From Avibacterium gallinarum (GTDB taxonomy: Bacteria; Pseudomonadota; Gammaproteobacteria; Enterobacterales; Pasteurellaceae), in the NCBI RefSeq assembly GCF_002921135.1, contig NZ_PQVJ01000011.1, positions 62,001 through 126,000 on the forward strand: a stretch of DNA of 64,000 bases, written 5' to 3'. Every line of letters starts with the position of its first letter. Position 1 is the stretch's first letter. The notes beneath the pieces were generated by a model, which was not told the origin of the DNA, ran no database searches, and saw only the letters and a program-made list of their open reading frames with translations. A program made the position numbers and the translations under genes. Shown one piece after another: positions 46,689 through 55,839 of the stretch.

Positions 46689-48080
46689 TTGGATAATCCA
46701 ACCATTTCAAGCTTATTAGAACAAAGCACAATAGAAAAAAGTGCGGTAGAAAATTTAGACGAAATTTCTACCGCACTTTCGCCTTTTTCACAATCTCTCT
46801 CATCACCGAATCCACTTCAAGATCGCGGCATTATTGTGCAAGCGTTTTTTTCTGCGGATAAAAATCTGGACGATTTAGCTGAATTTCAGCTTTTAGCAGA
46901 ATCCGCTCAGGTGGAGATTGCAACCATTATCACCACCAGCCGTGCCACACCGCAAGCGAAGTATTTTATCGGTCAGGGCAAGGCGGAAGAAATTGCCCAA
47001 GCGGTAAAAGATCACAACTCCAATGTGATTTTGGTGAATCATTGCCTTACACCAGCGCAAACGCGAAATTTAGAAAGCCTTTGTGAATGTCGCGTAGTGG
47101 ATCGCACGGGGCTGATTTTAGATATTTTTGCTCAGCGTGCACGATCTCACGAAGGGAAATTACAAGTCGAGTTGGCTCAGTTAAAACATCTTGCCACTCG
47201 TTTAGTACGGCGTAAAACAGGCTTAGATCAGCAAAAAGGCGCGGTAGGCTTACGTGGCCCGGGTGAAACGCAGCTGGAAAGCGATCGCCGTTTGATCAAA
47301 GTTCGCATTGCTCAGTTACAAAATCGCTTGAATAAAGTGGAAAAACAGCGCAATCAAAATCGTCAAACCAGAAAGAAAGCGGATATTCCAACCATTTCCT
47401 TGGTGGGCTATACCAATGCAGGCAAATCCACGCTGTTTAATTTGCTCACCAATGCAGAGGTTTATGCGGCGGATCAGCTTTTCGCCACCCTTGATCCCAC
47501 ATTACGCCGCCTAAGCATTCCCGATATTGGCACAACGATTTTGGCAGACACCGTGGGCTTTATCCGAGATCTGCCGCACGATTTGGTTTCTGCCTTTAAA
47601 TCCACACTACAAGAAACCACGGAAGCCAGTTTGTTGTTGCACATTGTAGATTGTGCCGATGTGCGAAAAGAAGAAAATATCCACGCGGTGAACGAAGTTT
47701 TGCAAGAAATCAATGCGGTTCAAGTGCCAACCTTGCTGGTTTATAACAAAATTGATCAAGTGGAAAACCTTGCTCCGCATATTGAATATGATGAACAAAA
47801 TCGCCCTGTTGCGGTGTATATTTCCGCCCATTTGCAACAAGGCATTGCCCTATTATTCGATGCCATTCGACAAAAATTAAGCAAAAGCATTGTGCAACTA
47901 CAGCTTTGCTTGCCGCCGCAAGCGGGCAAAATTCGCCATTGGTTGTATGAAATGGATTGTATCCGTGAAGAAAAAATCAGTGAGCAAGGGGAATTTTTGC
48001 TGAAGGTGAATATTGAACAAAGCGAATGGCAAAAATTACTGAAAAAACAACCGCACTTATCGGACTATGTAAGCAAATAA
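46689..48080 (+). CDS. hflX: Ribosome-splitting GTPase HflX
   Basis: A protein of 463 residues. The N-terminal HflX domain starts around [20 protein letters not shown], with [20 protein letters not shown] and [14 protein letters not shown]; the G domain has [29 protein letters not shown] and NKIDQ. It separates ribosomal subunits under stress. The only usable start is TTG at 46689, two bases after the hfq stop; no ATG, GTG or TTG lies between the hairpin at 46738-46779 and the conserved domain. This leaves a 45-residue N-terminal extension, partly made of uptake-signal codons ([15 protein letters not shown]). Confidence 0.92.
   Translation: MDNPTISSLLEQSTIEKSAVENLDEISTALSPFSQSLSSPNPLQDRGIIVQAFFSADKNLDDLAEFQLLAESAQVEIATIITTSRATPQAKYFIGQGKAEEIAQAVKDHNSNVILVNHCLTPAQTRNLESLCECRVVDRTGLILDIFAQRARSHEGKLQVELAQLKHLATRLVRRKTGLDQQKGAVGLRGPGETQLESDRRLIKVRIAQLQNRLNKVEKQRNQNRQTRKKADIPTISLVGYTNAGKSTLFNLLTNAEVYAADQLFATLDPTLRRLSIPDIGTTILADTVGFIRDLPHDLVSAFKSTLQETTEASLLLHIVDCADVRKEENIHAVNEVLQEINAVQVPTLLVYNKIDQVENLAPHIEYDEQNRPVAVYISAHLQQGIALLFDAIRQKLSKSIVQLQLCLPPQAGKIRHWLYEMDCIREEKISEQGEFLLKVNIEQSEWQKLLKKQPHLSDYVSK
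46738..46788 (+). terminator. Terminator-like inverted uptake-signal hairpin inside hflX
   Basis: The arms at 46738-46756 and 46762-46779 pair over 18 bases with a single bulged A and a 5-base loop, followed by CGCCTTTTT. It lies 52 bases after the hfq stop and inside hflX codons 17-31. It could end most hfq transcripts or lower read-through into hflX. Confidence 0.6.
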
Positions 48081-48101
48081 ACAAAGCCTTTCTGTTGCTT
48101 G

Positions 48102-49046
48102 CTATTTCCCAATGCCGTATTGTTTTAATTTATTGGCAATGGCGGTATGTGAAACACCCAATCTGGAAGCCAGTTTTCTAGTGCTTGGATACTCTTCATA
48201 AAATTTCTGCAATACCATTGCTTCAAAATTATTCATAATTTCATCAAGGGTTTGATTGCCAAATTGTTCAATGCTTGGCAACGGAATTTCTTGTTCCACC
48301 AAGTGTAAATCGGCAATAGCCAGTTGATTATTTTCAGCCAATGAACAAGCGCGGTACAAGGCGTTGTGCAACTCTCGCACGTTGCCTGCCCAAGTGTAAT
48401 GGGTAAGATAATTAAGAAAGGCTTCATCAAAGTGCGGTGCAGAAATACCCAATTCTTGGCTGATTTGCTGAACAAACATTTCTGTTAGCTGTGGAATATC
48501 TTCTTTACGCTCGCGCAATGGGGGAATGGTTAAACTCAGCACATTCAAGCGATGAAATAAATCTTCGCGCATTTTGCCTTTTTCCACATAATGGCTAAGG
48601 GGAATTTGCGAAGTGCAAATCACGCGCACATCAGCATAATGCTCTTTTTCCTCGCCTACGCGGCGAAACGTGCCATCATTTAGAAAACGCAATAATTTTG
48701 CTTGTAAGCTCAACGGCAATTCAGCCACGCTATCAAGCAACACCGTGCCACCGTTGGCGTATTCAAAAAAGCCTTGGCTTTCCGCTTGTGCATTGGCGCG
48801 TCCAAACATTTCGCTTTCAGCATCTTCACTTGGCAGCCCTGCGCAATTCACCGCAATAAATTGATTTTTTCGCCGCGGACTATAAAAATGACAGGCTTTC
48901 GCAATGAGATCCTTGCCTGTTCCCGTTTCACCTTGAATCAGCAAAGGCGCGTCTAGCAGGGCAAATTTTTTGGCTTTTTCCACTAATTCTTGCATTTTGT
49001 GGCTTTGCGTAACCACTTGTGAAAAAAGATCTTTTTCTGCTGACAT
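48102..49046 (-). CDS. tyrR: TyrR-like regulator, short form
   Basis: A protein of 314 residues with a sigma-54-type AAA+ domain (GETGTGKDLIAKACH, a divergent GAFTG-less LPSEDAESEMFGRA, GGTVLLDSVAEL, and the arginine-finger region GEEKEHYADVRVI) and a C-terminal HTH (TRKLASRLGVSHTAIANKLKQYGIGK), the TyrR signature end. The N-terminal ACT and PAS domains of E. coli TyrR are missing, as known for H. influenzae TyrR. It represses aromatic amino acid genes with tyrosine and ATP. GGAGG before the ATG at 49046 fixes the start; a frame start six codons upstream is rejected. Confidence 0.92.
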   Translation of the reverse strand: MSAEKDLFSQVVTQSHKMQELVEKAKKFALLDAPLLIQGETGTGKDLIAKACHFYSPRRKNQFIAVNCAGLPSEDAESEMFGRANAQAESQGFFEYANGGTVLLDSVAELPLSLQAKLLRFLNDGTFRRVGEEKEHYADVRVICTSQIPLSHYVEKGKMREDLFHRLNVLSLTIPPLRERKEDIPQLTEMFVQQISQELGISAPHFDEAFLNYLTHYTWAGNVRELHNALYRACSLAENNQLAIADLHLVEQEIPLPSIEQFGNQTLDEIMNNFEAMVLQKFYEEYPSTRKLASRLGVSHTAIANKLKQYGIGK

Positions 49047-49179
49047 TGCTTGCCTCCACGCCATTTTTTGATGAAACTGGCAAGTATTGTAAACTTTTCC
49101 GTAAAAATGGAAAGAAAAATTTACAATTTTAATCGTCTTTTAAGATACCCATTTATTTTTAAGAATACATCTATTGAAA

Positions 49180-49194
49180 TGATAACGGTTATCA
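49180..49194 (+). promoter_or_regulatory. Fur box upstream of the fhuCDB operon
   Basis: TGATAACGGTTATCA is a perfect 7-1-7 inverted repeat differing from the Fur core TGATAATNATTATCA at two positions. It lies 44 bases before the GTG start of fhuC, consistent with iron repression of the siderophore importer. Confidence 0.75.
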
Positions 49195-49237
49195 ATTAAA
49201 ATCCACCACCTTTATTTTATTCGCCGTAGGAAATCTT

Positions 49238-50002
49238 GTGTTTGAATTAGATTCAGTGTCTTTTGCGTTACCTGAAAAAGTGTTGTTGCAGCCTATTTCG
49301 CTGCAATTCGGCACGGGAAAAATCTATGGCATTATTGGGCCAAATGGTTCGGGTAAATCCACCCTGATTAAACTCTTGGCACGTCAGCAATTTCCTTCGA
49401 GCGGTACGTTGCATTTCGCTAATCAACCTATTCAACAATGGAAAAACAAAGCCTTTGCCCGTGAAGTGGCATATTTACCACAATATTTGCCGAACGCACA
49501 AAATTTAACGGTAAAAGGGCTGCTACAAATGGGGCGTTATGCGTGGAATGGGCTGTTAGGGCGTAATCCTAAACAAGATGAGCAAGCCATTCAAAATGCG
49601 TTGCAATGGACGAATATGCAAGCCTATGCCGATCAATTTGTGGATACCCTTTCAGGCGGCGAACGTTCTCGTGTGTGGCTGGCAATGTTATTGGTACAGC
49701 AAAGCCGTTTTTTATTATTAGATGAACCCTTGGCAGCGTTGGATATTGCTCATCAAGTGGAAGTAATGCAACTTATCCAAAAGCTGGTGAAGCAGCTCAA
49801 TTTAGGCGTGATCATTGTGATCCACGACATCAATCTTGCCGCACGTTTTTGTGATGAACTCATCGCCTTACAATCAGGCAAATTATTAATGCAAGGCACG
49901 CCACAAGAGATTATGACTCCACAAGCCCTTGAGCAAATTTATCATATTGATCTGCAAGTGCTATCCCACCCTGTGGATCAGGTTCCAGTGGCGTTCTTTT
50001 AG
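49238..50002 (+). CDS. fhuC: Ferric hydroxamate ABC transporter ATPase (FhuC-like)
   Basis: An ATPase of 254 residues starting at GTG with AGGA upstream. Walker A is GPNGSGKST (about 34-42), the signature LSGGERSRVWLAM, Walker B FLLLDEPLAALD, and the H-loop VIIVIHDINLAARF. It powers the FhuB channel. First gene of fhuC-fhuD-fhuB; fhuD follows after 9 bases. The Fur box just upstream supports a role in iron uptake. The exact siderophore is inferred from the FhuD/FhuB partners. Confidence 0.9.
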   Translation: MFELDSVSFALPEKVLLQPISLQFGTGKIYGIIGPNGSGKSTLIKLLARQQFPSSGTLHFANQPIQQWKNKAFAREVAYLPQYLPNAQNLTVKGLLQMGRYAWNGLLGRNPKQDEQAIQNALQWTNMQAYADQFVDTLSGGERSRVWLAMLLVQQSRFLLLDEPLAALDIAHQVEVMQLIQKLVKQLNLGVIIVIHDINLAARFCDELIALQSGKLLMQGTPQEIMTPQALEQIYHIDLQVLSHPVDQVPVAFF

Positions 50003-50011
50003 GGGGCAATA

Positions 50012-50878
50012 ATGAAAAAATATGCTTACTTATTGCACGCCCTTTGGCTTATTGTTACTTTGCCCGCATTAGCGACACCAAAGGTTGCCACCTTAGATTG
50101 GACGATCGCCGAAACCTTGCTCGGACTAGGCGTAACGCCTGTTGCCGTAGGGGATAAACAAAGTTATCAGAACTGGGTGAGCGAACCTGCGTTACCACAA
50201 AGTGCGGTGGATTTAGGTACAAGATTACAACCTAATAAAGAATTATTGGCACAACTTGATATTGAAATTTTCCCCAATAGCGATATGTATTTCTCCACCG
50301 CACAAGCCAATTTGCCTTATTTGTCCAACGTAAAAACCTTGGATCTCGTTAATTTCTACCAAGCAGGCGATTTTTGGCAAAATCAACTTCAAGCAACACG
50401 CCAACTTGCCAATGTGGTGGGGGCGGATTCCACGCCGTTAATTCATCAAACCGAAACCCTTTTTGCCGCACAAAAAGCCTTGCTCACCCCATTTCAAGCA
50501 CGCCCGTTGTTAATTGTGCAATTTATTGATGGTCGTCATTTGCGTGTTTACGGCAAACAAAGTCTGCCCGGTGTGGTGCTAACCCAACTTGGACTACAAA
50601 ATGCGTGGCAAGAAGCAGTAAATTTATGGGGATTTAGCCAAATTAGCCTAAATCAGCTCGCACAATTCCCTCACGCAAAATTAGTGATCATCAAGCCTTA
50701 TCCGCAAAATGTGCCACAAGAACTGGCAAGTAATAGCCTATGGCAAGCTTTGCCTTTAGCGAAAGATCCCTTGATTTTACCTGCCATTTGGACATTCGGC
50801 GCTCTGCCCTCCGCTCAGCGTTTAGCCCTTGCCTTAAGCCAAGGATTACGTCAGCCACAAGGGGAAAGCCAATGGTGA
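50012..50878 (+). CDS. fhuD: Siderophore-binding periplasmic protein (FhuD-like)
   Basis: A protein of 288 residues with a signal peptide ending near LPALA-TPK. The mature N terminus KVATLDWTIAETLLGLGVTPVAVGD and the PALPQSAVDLGTRLQPNKELL segment match the FhuD family, which binds ferric hydroxamates such as ferrichrome. An uptake signal encodes QSAVD within it. It overlaps fhuB by 7 bases. GGGGGC lies upstream of the ATG. Confidence 0.9.
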   Translation: MKKYAYLLHALWLIVTLPALATPKVATLDWTIAETLLGLGVTPVAVGDKQSYQNWVSEPALPQSAVDLGTRLQPNKELLAQLDIEIFPNSDMYFSTAQANLPYLSNVKTLDLVNFYQAGDFWQNQLQATRQLANVVGADSTPLIHQTETLFAAQKALLTPFQARPLLIVQFIDGRHLRVYGKQSLPGVVLTQLGLQNAWQEAVNLWGFSQISLNQLAQFPHAKLVIIKPYPQNVPQELASNSLWQALPLAKDPLILPAIWTFGALPSAQRLALALSQGLRQPQGESQW

Positions 50879-52785
50879 AAATTCGTTTAATGCCAAGCCT
50901 TGGGCTGATTGCACTGGCATTATTTGCGTTGCTACTTTGGCAACAGCCCGAACAAAGTGAAACCAGCCAACTGCTGATTTTCAATTTTACCTTGCCGCGC
51001 GTGCTAATGGCAATTTTGGCAGGGGCAAGCCTAGGTGTGGCTTCGCTATTATTACAACAAATTATGAATAATTCGCTGGCTTCCGACAGCACCCTTGCCG
51101 TAAGCGGTGGCGCACAATTCGCCCTGTTTCTGGCTACCCTGTTTTTGCCAAATTTATTGCAATTCGGCACCACGCCGATAGCCTTTATTGGGGCATTATT
51201 CGCCTTAGGCTTAGTGCTATTACTGGCGTGGCGGCAAATGCTTTCGCCGTTGTTGATCGTGCTTGCAGGGCTGGTGGTGAGTTTTTATCTTGGGGCGTTT
51301 TCTTCCCTTTTAATGCTGTTTTACCCTGAAGAAAGCCGTGGCTTGCTCGTTTGGGGCAGCGGCTCACTGGTACAAGAAAGCTGGTATGACAGCCTAACCC
51401 TGCTGCCGTTACTCGCCCCTGCCATTGTCGGCATCGTGCTACTTAGCCCTGCGTTGCAAATTCTGCAATTACAAGAAAGTAACGCACAAAGTTTAGGCGT
51501 AAATGTGAAAAGAATCCGCCTGCTCGGTGTGTTGCTTGCCGCTTATTTAGTCGCCATTATTGTCAGCCGCGTAGGAATGATCGCCTTTATTGGCTTAGCC
51601 GCTACCACGCTCGCGCGGCAATATCCTGATTATCGCTTTAAAATTTTATTATGGCGAAGTGCCTATTTTGCTAGCATTTTATTGTTGATTGCCGATCTCT
51701 GTCTGCAACTGATTGAACAATGGCAAGGCATTTCCTTGCCAACAGGCTCAATTACCGCATTATTCGGCACGCCTTTGTTATTATGGCTCGTGTTCAAACA
51801 TCGTCAGCAATATGGACGCGTACAAGAAAGCCAAAGTGCGTGGAAAAATTCTGACAAAAAAAGCACCGCACTTTATTTACCGCTGTTTTTGGCTGCCGCG
51901 TTAGGCTGTTCTTTATTTTTAGCTCAAGGCGTAAACGGCTGGCAAGTTTACTTAGATCAAGGCCTGTTCAACTTGCGTTTCCCACGCCTTGCCTATGCCC
52001 TTTGTGCAGGCATAATGCTCGCTTTGGCGGGAACGATCTTACAACGCTTAAGCCGCAATCCAATGGCAAGCCCTGAATTACTGGGTATTACTTCCGGCGT
52101 GAGCTTTGGCGTGTTATTAGCGATTTTTGTTGCAGGGGCGAGCGTACTTAGCCAATATGTATTATGGGGGGCGTTGGGAGCATTATTGATCTTAGGATTA
52201 ATCTGGCTTATCAATCGCCGCAACGGCTTGCAACCTGATCAAGTGTTGCTCACAGGAATCAGCATTTCCGCCTTATTTGACGCCGTGCAACGCATACTTA
52301 TCGCTAGCGGCGATCCCCGAGCGTGGCAATTATTAAGCTGGGGTTCGGGTTCAACCTATTACGCCAACAATGAGGTAGCAATCCCTATGCTGATTATCGT
52401 GGCGGCACTTTTCGCCTTGAGCTTTATTTTTATTCGCTGGCTAGATTTACTCAGCTTAAATAGCGTAGTGGCTCAATCCCTTGGGGTGAACCTCGTACAG
52501 TCGCGTAGCATTTTGTTTTTATTTGCCATCTTACTCACCTTGCTTGCCACTTTAATTGTGGGATCGCTCAGTTTTATCGGCTTGCTTGCGCCACATTTGG
52601 CATACAGCTTAGGCTTTCGTCAAAGCAAAACCCAGCTACTTGCCGCAGGCATATTAGGTGGCACGGTGATGATAATGGCAGATTGGCTCGGACGGCAATT
52701 ATTGTTCCCTTATGAAATCCCTGCAGGTTTAGTAGCAACCCTGCTTGGCGGAACTTATTTTTTATGGTTAATGCGAAAAATGTAA
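50872..52785 (+). CDS. fhuB: Ferric hydroxamate permease, tandem double-length (FhuB-like)
   Basis: A permease of 637 residues made of two fused BtuC/FecCD units, the FhuB architecture. The first half has PRVLMAILAGASLGVASLLLQ and LGVNVKRIRLLGV, the second PRLAYALCAGIMLALAGTIL, QRLSRNPMASPELLGITSG and SLGVNLVQSRSIL, both repeats carrying the cytoplasmic coupling helix. The start ATG overlaps the fhuD stop; the open frame extends further upstream but lies entirely inside fhuD. It moves the ferric siderophore across the inner membrane. Confidence 0.93.
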   Translation: MVKIRLMPSLGLIALALFALLLWQQPEQSETSQLLIFNFTLPRVLMAILAGASLGVASLLLQQIMNNSLASDSTLAVSGGAQFALFLATLFLPNLLQFGTTPIAFIGALFALGLVLLLAWRQMLSPLLIVLAGLVVSFYLGAFSSLLMLFYPEESRGLLVWGSGSLVQESWYDSLTLLPLLAPAIVGIVLLSPALQILQLQESNAQSLGVNVKRIRLLGVLLAAYLVAIIVSRVGMIAFIGLAATTLARQYPDYRFKILLWRSAYFASILLLIADLCLQLIEQWQGISLPTGSITALFGTPLLLWLVFKHRQQYGRVQESQSAWKNSDKKSTALYLPLFLAAALGCSLFLAQGVNGWQVYLDQGLFNLRFPRLAYALCAGIMLALAGTILQRLSRNPMASPELLGITSGVSFGVLLAIFVAGASVLSQYVLWGALGALLILGLIWLINRRNGLQPDQVLLTGISISALFDAVQRILIASGDPRAWQLLSWGSGSTYYANNEVAIPMLIIVAALFALSFIFIRWLDLLSLNSVVAQSLGVNLVQSRSILFLFAILLTLLATLIVGSLSFIGLLAPHLAYSLGFRQSKTQLLAAGILGGTVMIMADWLGRQLLFPYEIPAGLVATLLGGTYFLWLMRKM

Positions 52786-52794
52786 CAAATTTAC

Positions 52795-52830
52795 ACCGCA
52801 CTTTCGGCTAGCTGTTCAGCAAAGTGCGGT
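52795..52830 (+). terminator. Inverted uptake-signal pair between fhuB and the DUF4198 gene
   Basis: ACCGCACTTT and AAAGTGCGGT form a 10-base-pair stem with a 16-base loop. No T-run follows on the plus strand, so it may reduce rather than stop transcription into the next gene. Confidence 0.5.
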
Positions 52831-52872
52831 GCAAAAAACGTAAATTTTTTATCAACAAATAGGAGAAATCAA

Positions 52873-53667
52873 ATGAAAAAACTGACTAAACTCACCTTGC
52901 TTTGCGGATTAGCTTTACCTTTCACCAGCCAAGCACACGATTTATGGGCTTATGCACAACACGCAGAAGCAGACAAGCCGTTGCTTGCCGTATTAGGCTA
53001 TGGGGATAAATTCCCATTAGGCGAAAAAATTGCGGAAGGCCGTTTAAATATCCTCAATCCATTGGTGTTACACCAAGCTGACGGCAAAAATACCACGCTC
53101 ACTCAGCAAGGAGAAAATTATCATTATGTCACCAAAACCCCATTGGGTAAGGGCGAATTCAAAATTTCAGGAAGCTACAAACCAACTTTCTGGTCAAAAA
53201 ATGAAAAGGGCTGGAAACGTGAAAATCTCACTCAAATGACAGACGCCAATTACTGTGAAGAATCCAGTATGTTCGCCACAACCTATGTGAACAACGGGGT
53301 TGAAGTAAGCGATTTCGCCATTGCCCCTGTGGGCTTGCCACTGGAAATTGTGCCATTGGTGGATCCAACCCAAGTTAGCGTAATGGACGTGTTCCCAGTG
53401 CAAGTGTTGTATCAAGGGCAGCCAGCCAAAGGCGTGAGCATTATCGGCACCACCAACGAGTTTACCAAACTTGATGAAAAAGCCGTTTACGATCACCGTG
53501 AACCGCAAGCTTTCTCTGGCAAAACGGACGCTCAAGGCAAGGTGAATTTCATTCCTGCCTTAGCGGGGACTTGGAAAATCAAGGCAATTTATGAAATGGA
53601 TTACCCAGATCAAAAAGTGTGCCAAAAACGTAAACTTTATAGCACTTATACTTTTAAAGTGAAATAA
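52873..53667 (+). CDS. DUF4198 periplasmic protein
   Basis: A protein of 264 residues with a signal peptide (LTLLCGLALPFTSQA) and a mature N terminus starting HDLWAYA, the histidine-containing start typical of DUF4198 proteins. A C-terminal beta-sandwich-like part contains VSVMDVFPVQVLYQGQPAKG and GKTDAQGKVNFIPALAGTWKIKA, like Ig or peptidase-regulatory folds. DUF4198 genes often lie beside TonB receptors, as here, and are suspected to help in metal acquisition, but no activity is proven. AGGAG precedes the ATG, and a good terminator follows. Confidence 0.85.
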   Translation: MKKLTKLTLLCGLALPFTSQAHDLWAYAQHAEADKPLLAVLGYGDKFPLGEKIAEGRLNILNPLVLHQADGKNTTLTQQGENYHYVTKTPLGKGEFKISGSYKPTFWSKNEKGWKRENLTQMTDANYCEESSMFATTYVNNGVEVSDFAIAPVGLPLEIVPLVDPTQVSVMDVFPVQVLYQGQPAKGVSIIGTTNEFTKLDEKAVYDHREPQAFSGKTDAQGKVNFIPALAGTWKIKAIYEMDYPDQKVCQKRKLYSTYTFKVK

Positions 53668-53680
53668 CCTTTTTCTTAAC

Positions 53681-53707
53681 TGGCGTGTTCACCGCACGCC
53701 ATTTTTT
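53681..53707 (+). terminator. Intrinsic terminator after the DUF4198 gene
   Basis: TGGCGTG pairs with CACGCCA around a 7-base loop, followed by TTTTTT. It lies between this gene and the TonB receptor, whose start is 21 bases further, so receptor transcription probably depends on read-through. Confidence 0.8.
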
Positions 53708-53727
53708 ATTAACACAATAGGAGCTGT

Positions 53728-55746
53728 ATGAAAGCAAATATTTTTAAACTCTCATTAATTTCCACCGCACTTTTCGCTGCAAGCCAAGGGGTTTTCGCAG
53801 AAGAGGTGGAGCAGTTGGACGAAATTGATGTTGTTGGATCGGTGGCTAAAGCTGGAAAAGTAGAATATCTCTCACCAGGTTCAGTAGAAACGATTACCCA
53901 AGAACAAATTAGCGAAAAAGGATATCAGCAAATCGATCAAATTGGTCGATATGAGGCAGGTATTTTAAGCCAACCTTTTGGCGGTGATATAGATACTCAT
54001 GACTGGATTAAAATCCGAGGCTTCAGCCCTACAATTCGAATTGATGGAACAACCCTGTATGATTTTGGTTTTTATCATTGGCAACCAAATATTTATGGAT
54101 TAGAAGCCATAGAAGTAGTAAAAGGGGCAGATTCTTTAACTTATGGAACTGCAAATACAGGTGGTTTAATCAACTTAATAAGTAAACGCCCTCACAAAGG
54201 GAAGGTGGGTCAAGGTGAATTTAAGCTAACTTTAGGCAACCGCCACGAAACAGGAATATCTACTGATTATACTGGTGCAATTAGTGATTCATTGCGATAT
54301 CGTATTGTTGCTGATTATTTACGTCATCACGGCGAACCAAGAGGTAGTTACAGCAATGCTTATTATCTAGCCCCTAGCCTATCTTGGGATATTTCTCAAA
54401 ATACCAATCTCACTTTATTGGCAAGTATTCAGCACGATGATGGCGTACCTTCTTCAGGTTTTTTCCCTAAATATGACATTATGAAGCAAGGTGGCTTCTC
54501 AAGTCGAACCAATTTTTCTGAGAATGTAGATGAATACTTCAGACGTAATCAATATAGCATCGGCTATGAATTTACTCATAAATTTTCAGATAGTTTACTC
54601 TTTAGTTCAAACTATCGCTATGCGTATAGTAATAAAGATCAATTTAGTGCCTCTTTAGGCTGGGATGGAAATTCTCTTAGCACAATGCTTGTACGCGGAA
54701 AAACCTTTATTCATACTATTGACAATCATCTTAGTAAAACCTGGAAATTCAATGATATTGAAAACACTTTAGTTGTGGGGGGAGATTATTCTCATTCAAA
54801 AAATACTGCTTCTAATGGTTATGGTAGCGTTGCTTTAAGTAACCTTTATGGTAACTATCCAACTGCATCTGCCCCATTCTCTGCATTGACACCTTACACT
54901 AATAAAGATCGTCAGTTAGGTTTATACCTTCAAAATCATTTGAGTTTCCAAAATAAATTACTTATTAATTTAGGAGTAAGACGTGATTTTGCTAAAGGTG
55001 ATTATCGTAGCGCTTTCAGTAATGAGTCTTATGATGTTAGGCATAATACCTATTCCGCAGGAATTATGTATGTTGCAGATAATGGATTAGCCCCTTACTA
55101 TAATTACTCGGAATCATTTAAGCCTATTTCAAGTACAAATGTAAACGGAACTTTTGTTAGATATAAACCTTATGAAGGTGAGCAACACGAGTTAGGGTTA
55201 AAATATCTACCTCAATTTCTTGATGGCAAATTCTCTATAGCTTATTTTGATTTGAAAGAAAAAAATGCACTAGTATCTAATACGGTTAATGGTCAAGCAA
55301 TTAGTACTCAGGTTGGGAAACAAACGAGTAAAGGCATAGAATTTCAGGCAGATGTAAATTTAACAGAAAATTTAGCTGCACTTTTATCTTACACCTATAC
55401 AAAATCCAAAACCTATTCTAATACCGTTACTCGTACAGCTATTATTCCTAAACATAGCTATGCGGCTTACTTAAATTACCGTTTTACAGATAATTCATTA
55501 TCAGGACTACAAATCGGTACTGGTATTCGTTACATTGGAACAAGTACAAATGGTTTAAGTGACGAAAAAGTACCAGCTTATACTTTACTAGATCTAATGG
55601 CAAAATATGACTTTTCTCCACAATGGAGTGCTCAAGTCAATATTTCTAACTTAGCAAACAAAAAATATGTTAGCACTTGTGATGCTTATTGGTGTTATAT
55701 GGGAGAAGGACGTAGAATTACAGGAAATATTTCTTATAAATTCTAA
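53728..55746 (+). CDS. TonB-dependent siderophore receptor
   Basis: An outer membrane receptor of 672 residues. A signal peptide ends near GVFA-EE; a TonB box DEIDVVGS follows. The plug domain includes GFSPTIRIDGTTLYDFGFYH and IEVVKGADSLTYGTANTGGLINLISKRP. The 22-strand barrel ends ANKKYVSTCDAYWCYMGEGRRITGNISYKF, the terminal pattern of ferrichrome-type receptors (TIGR01783-like), with two cysteines. Following fhuCDB it is the likely outer membrane partner (FhuA role), but other siderophores are possible. An uptake signal encodes STALF in the signal peptide. Confidence 0.92.
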   Translation: MKANIFKLSLISTALFAASQGVFAEEVEQLDEIDVVGSVAKAGKVEYLSPGSVETITQEQISEKGYQQIDQIGRYEAGILSQPFGGDIDTHDWIKIRGFSPTIRIDGTTLYDFGFYHWQPNIYGLEAIEVVKGADSLTYGTANTGGLINLISKRPHKGKVGQGEFKLTLGNRHETGISTDYTGAISDSLRYRIVADYLRHHGEPRGSYSNAYYLAPSLSWDISQNTNLTLLASIQHDDGVPSSGFFPKYDIMKQGGFSSRTNFSENVDEYFRRNQYSIGYEFTHKFSDSLLFSSNYRYAYSNKDQFSASLGWDGNSLSTMLVRGKTFIHTIDNHLSKTWKFNDIENTLVVGGDYSHSKNTASNGYGSVALSNLYGNYPTASAPFSALTPYTNKDRQLGLYLQNHLSFQNKLLINLGVRRDFAKGDYRSAFSNESYDVRHNTYSAGIMYVADNGLAPYYNYSESFKPISSTNVNGTFVRYKPYEGEQHELGLKYLPQFLDGKFSIAYFDLKEKNALVSNTVNGQAISTQVGKQTSKGIEFQADVNLTENLAALLSYTYTKSKTYSNTVTRTAIIPKHSYAAYLNYRFTDNSLSGLQIGTGIRYIGTSTNGLSDEKVPAYTLLDLMAKYDFSPQWSAQVNISNLANKKYVSTCDAYWCYMGEGRRITGNISYKF

Positions 55747-55760
55747 CTATCTATAATCTT

Positions 55761-55784
55761 AGGGCTGATCTCTCAGCCCTTTTT
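55761..55784 (+). terminator. Intrinsic terminator of the TonB receptor gene
   Basis: AGGGCTGA pairs with TCAGCCCT around TCTC, followed by TTTT. 15 bases past the stop. Confidence 0.85.
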
Positions 55785-55839
55785 CTTTCTGCGCAAAATC
55801 TGCTATGGTAAGCATTTCTCTCTCAATATAGGAAAACGA

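Noticed and set aside
50740-50871. A 44-residue extension of FhuB
   Set aside because: It lies wholly inside fhuD in another frame; the ATG at 50872 gives the normal length.
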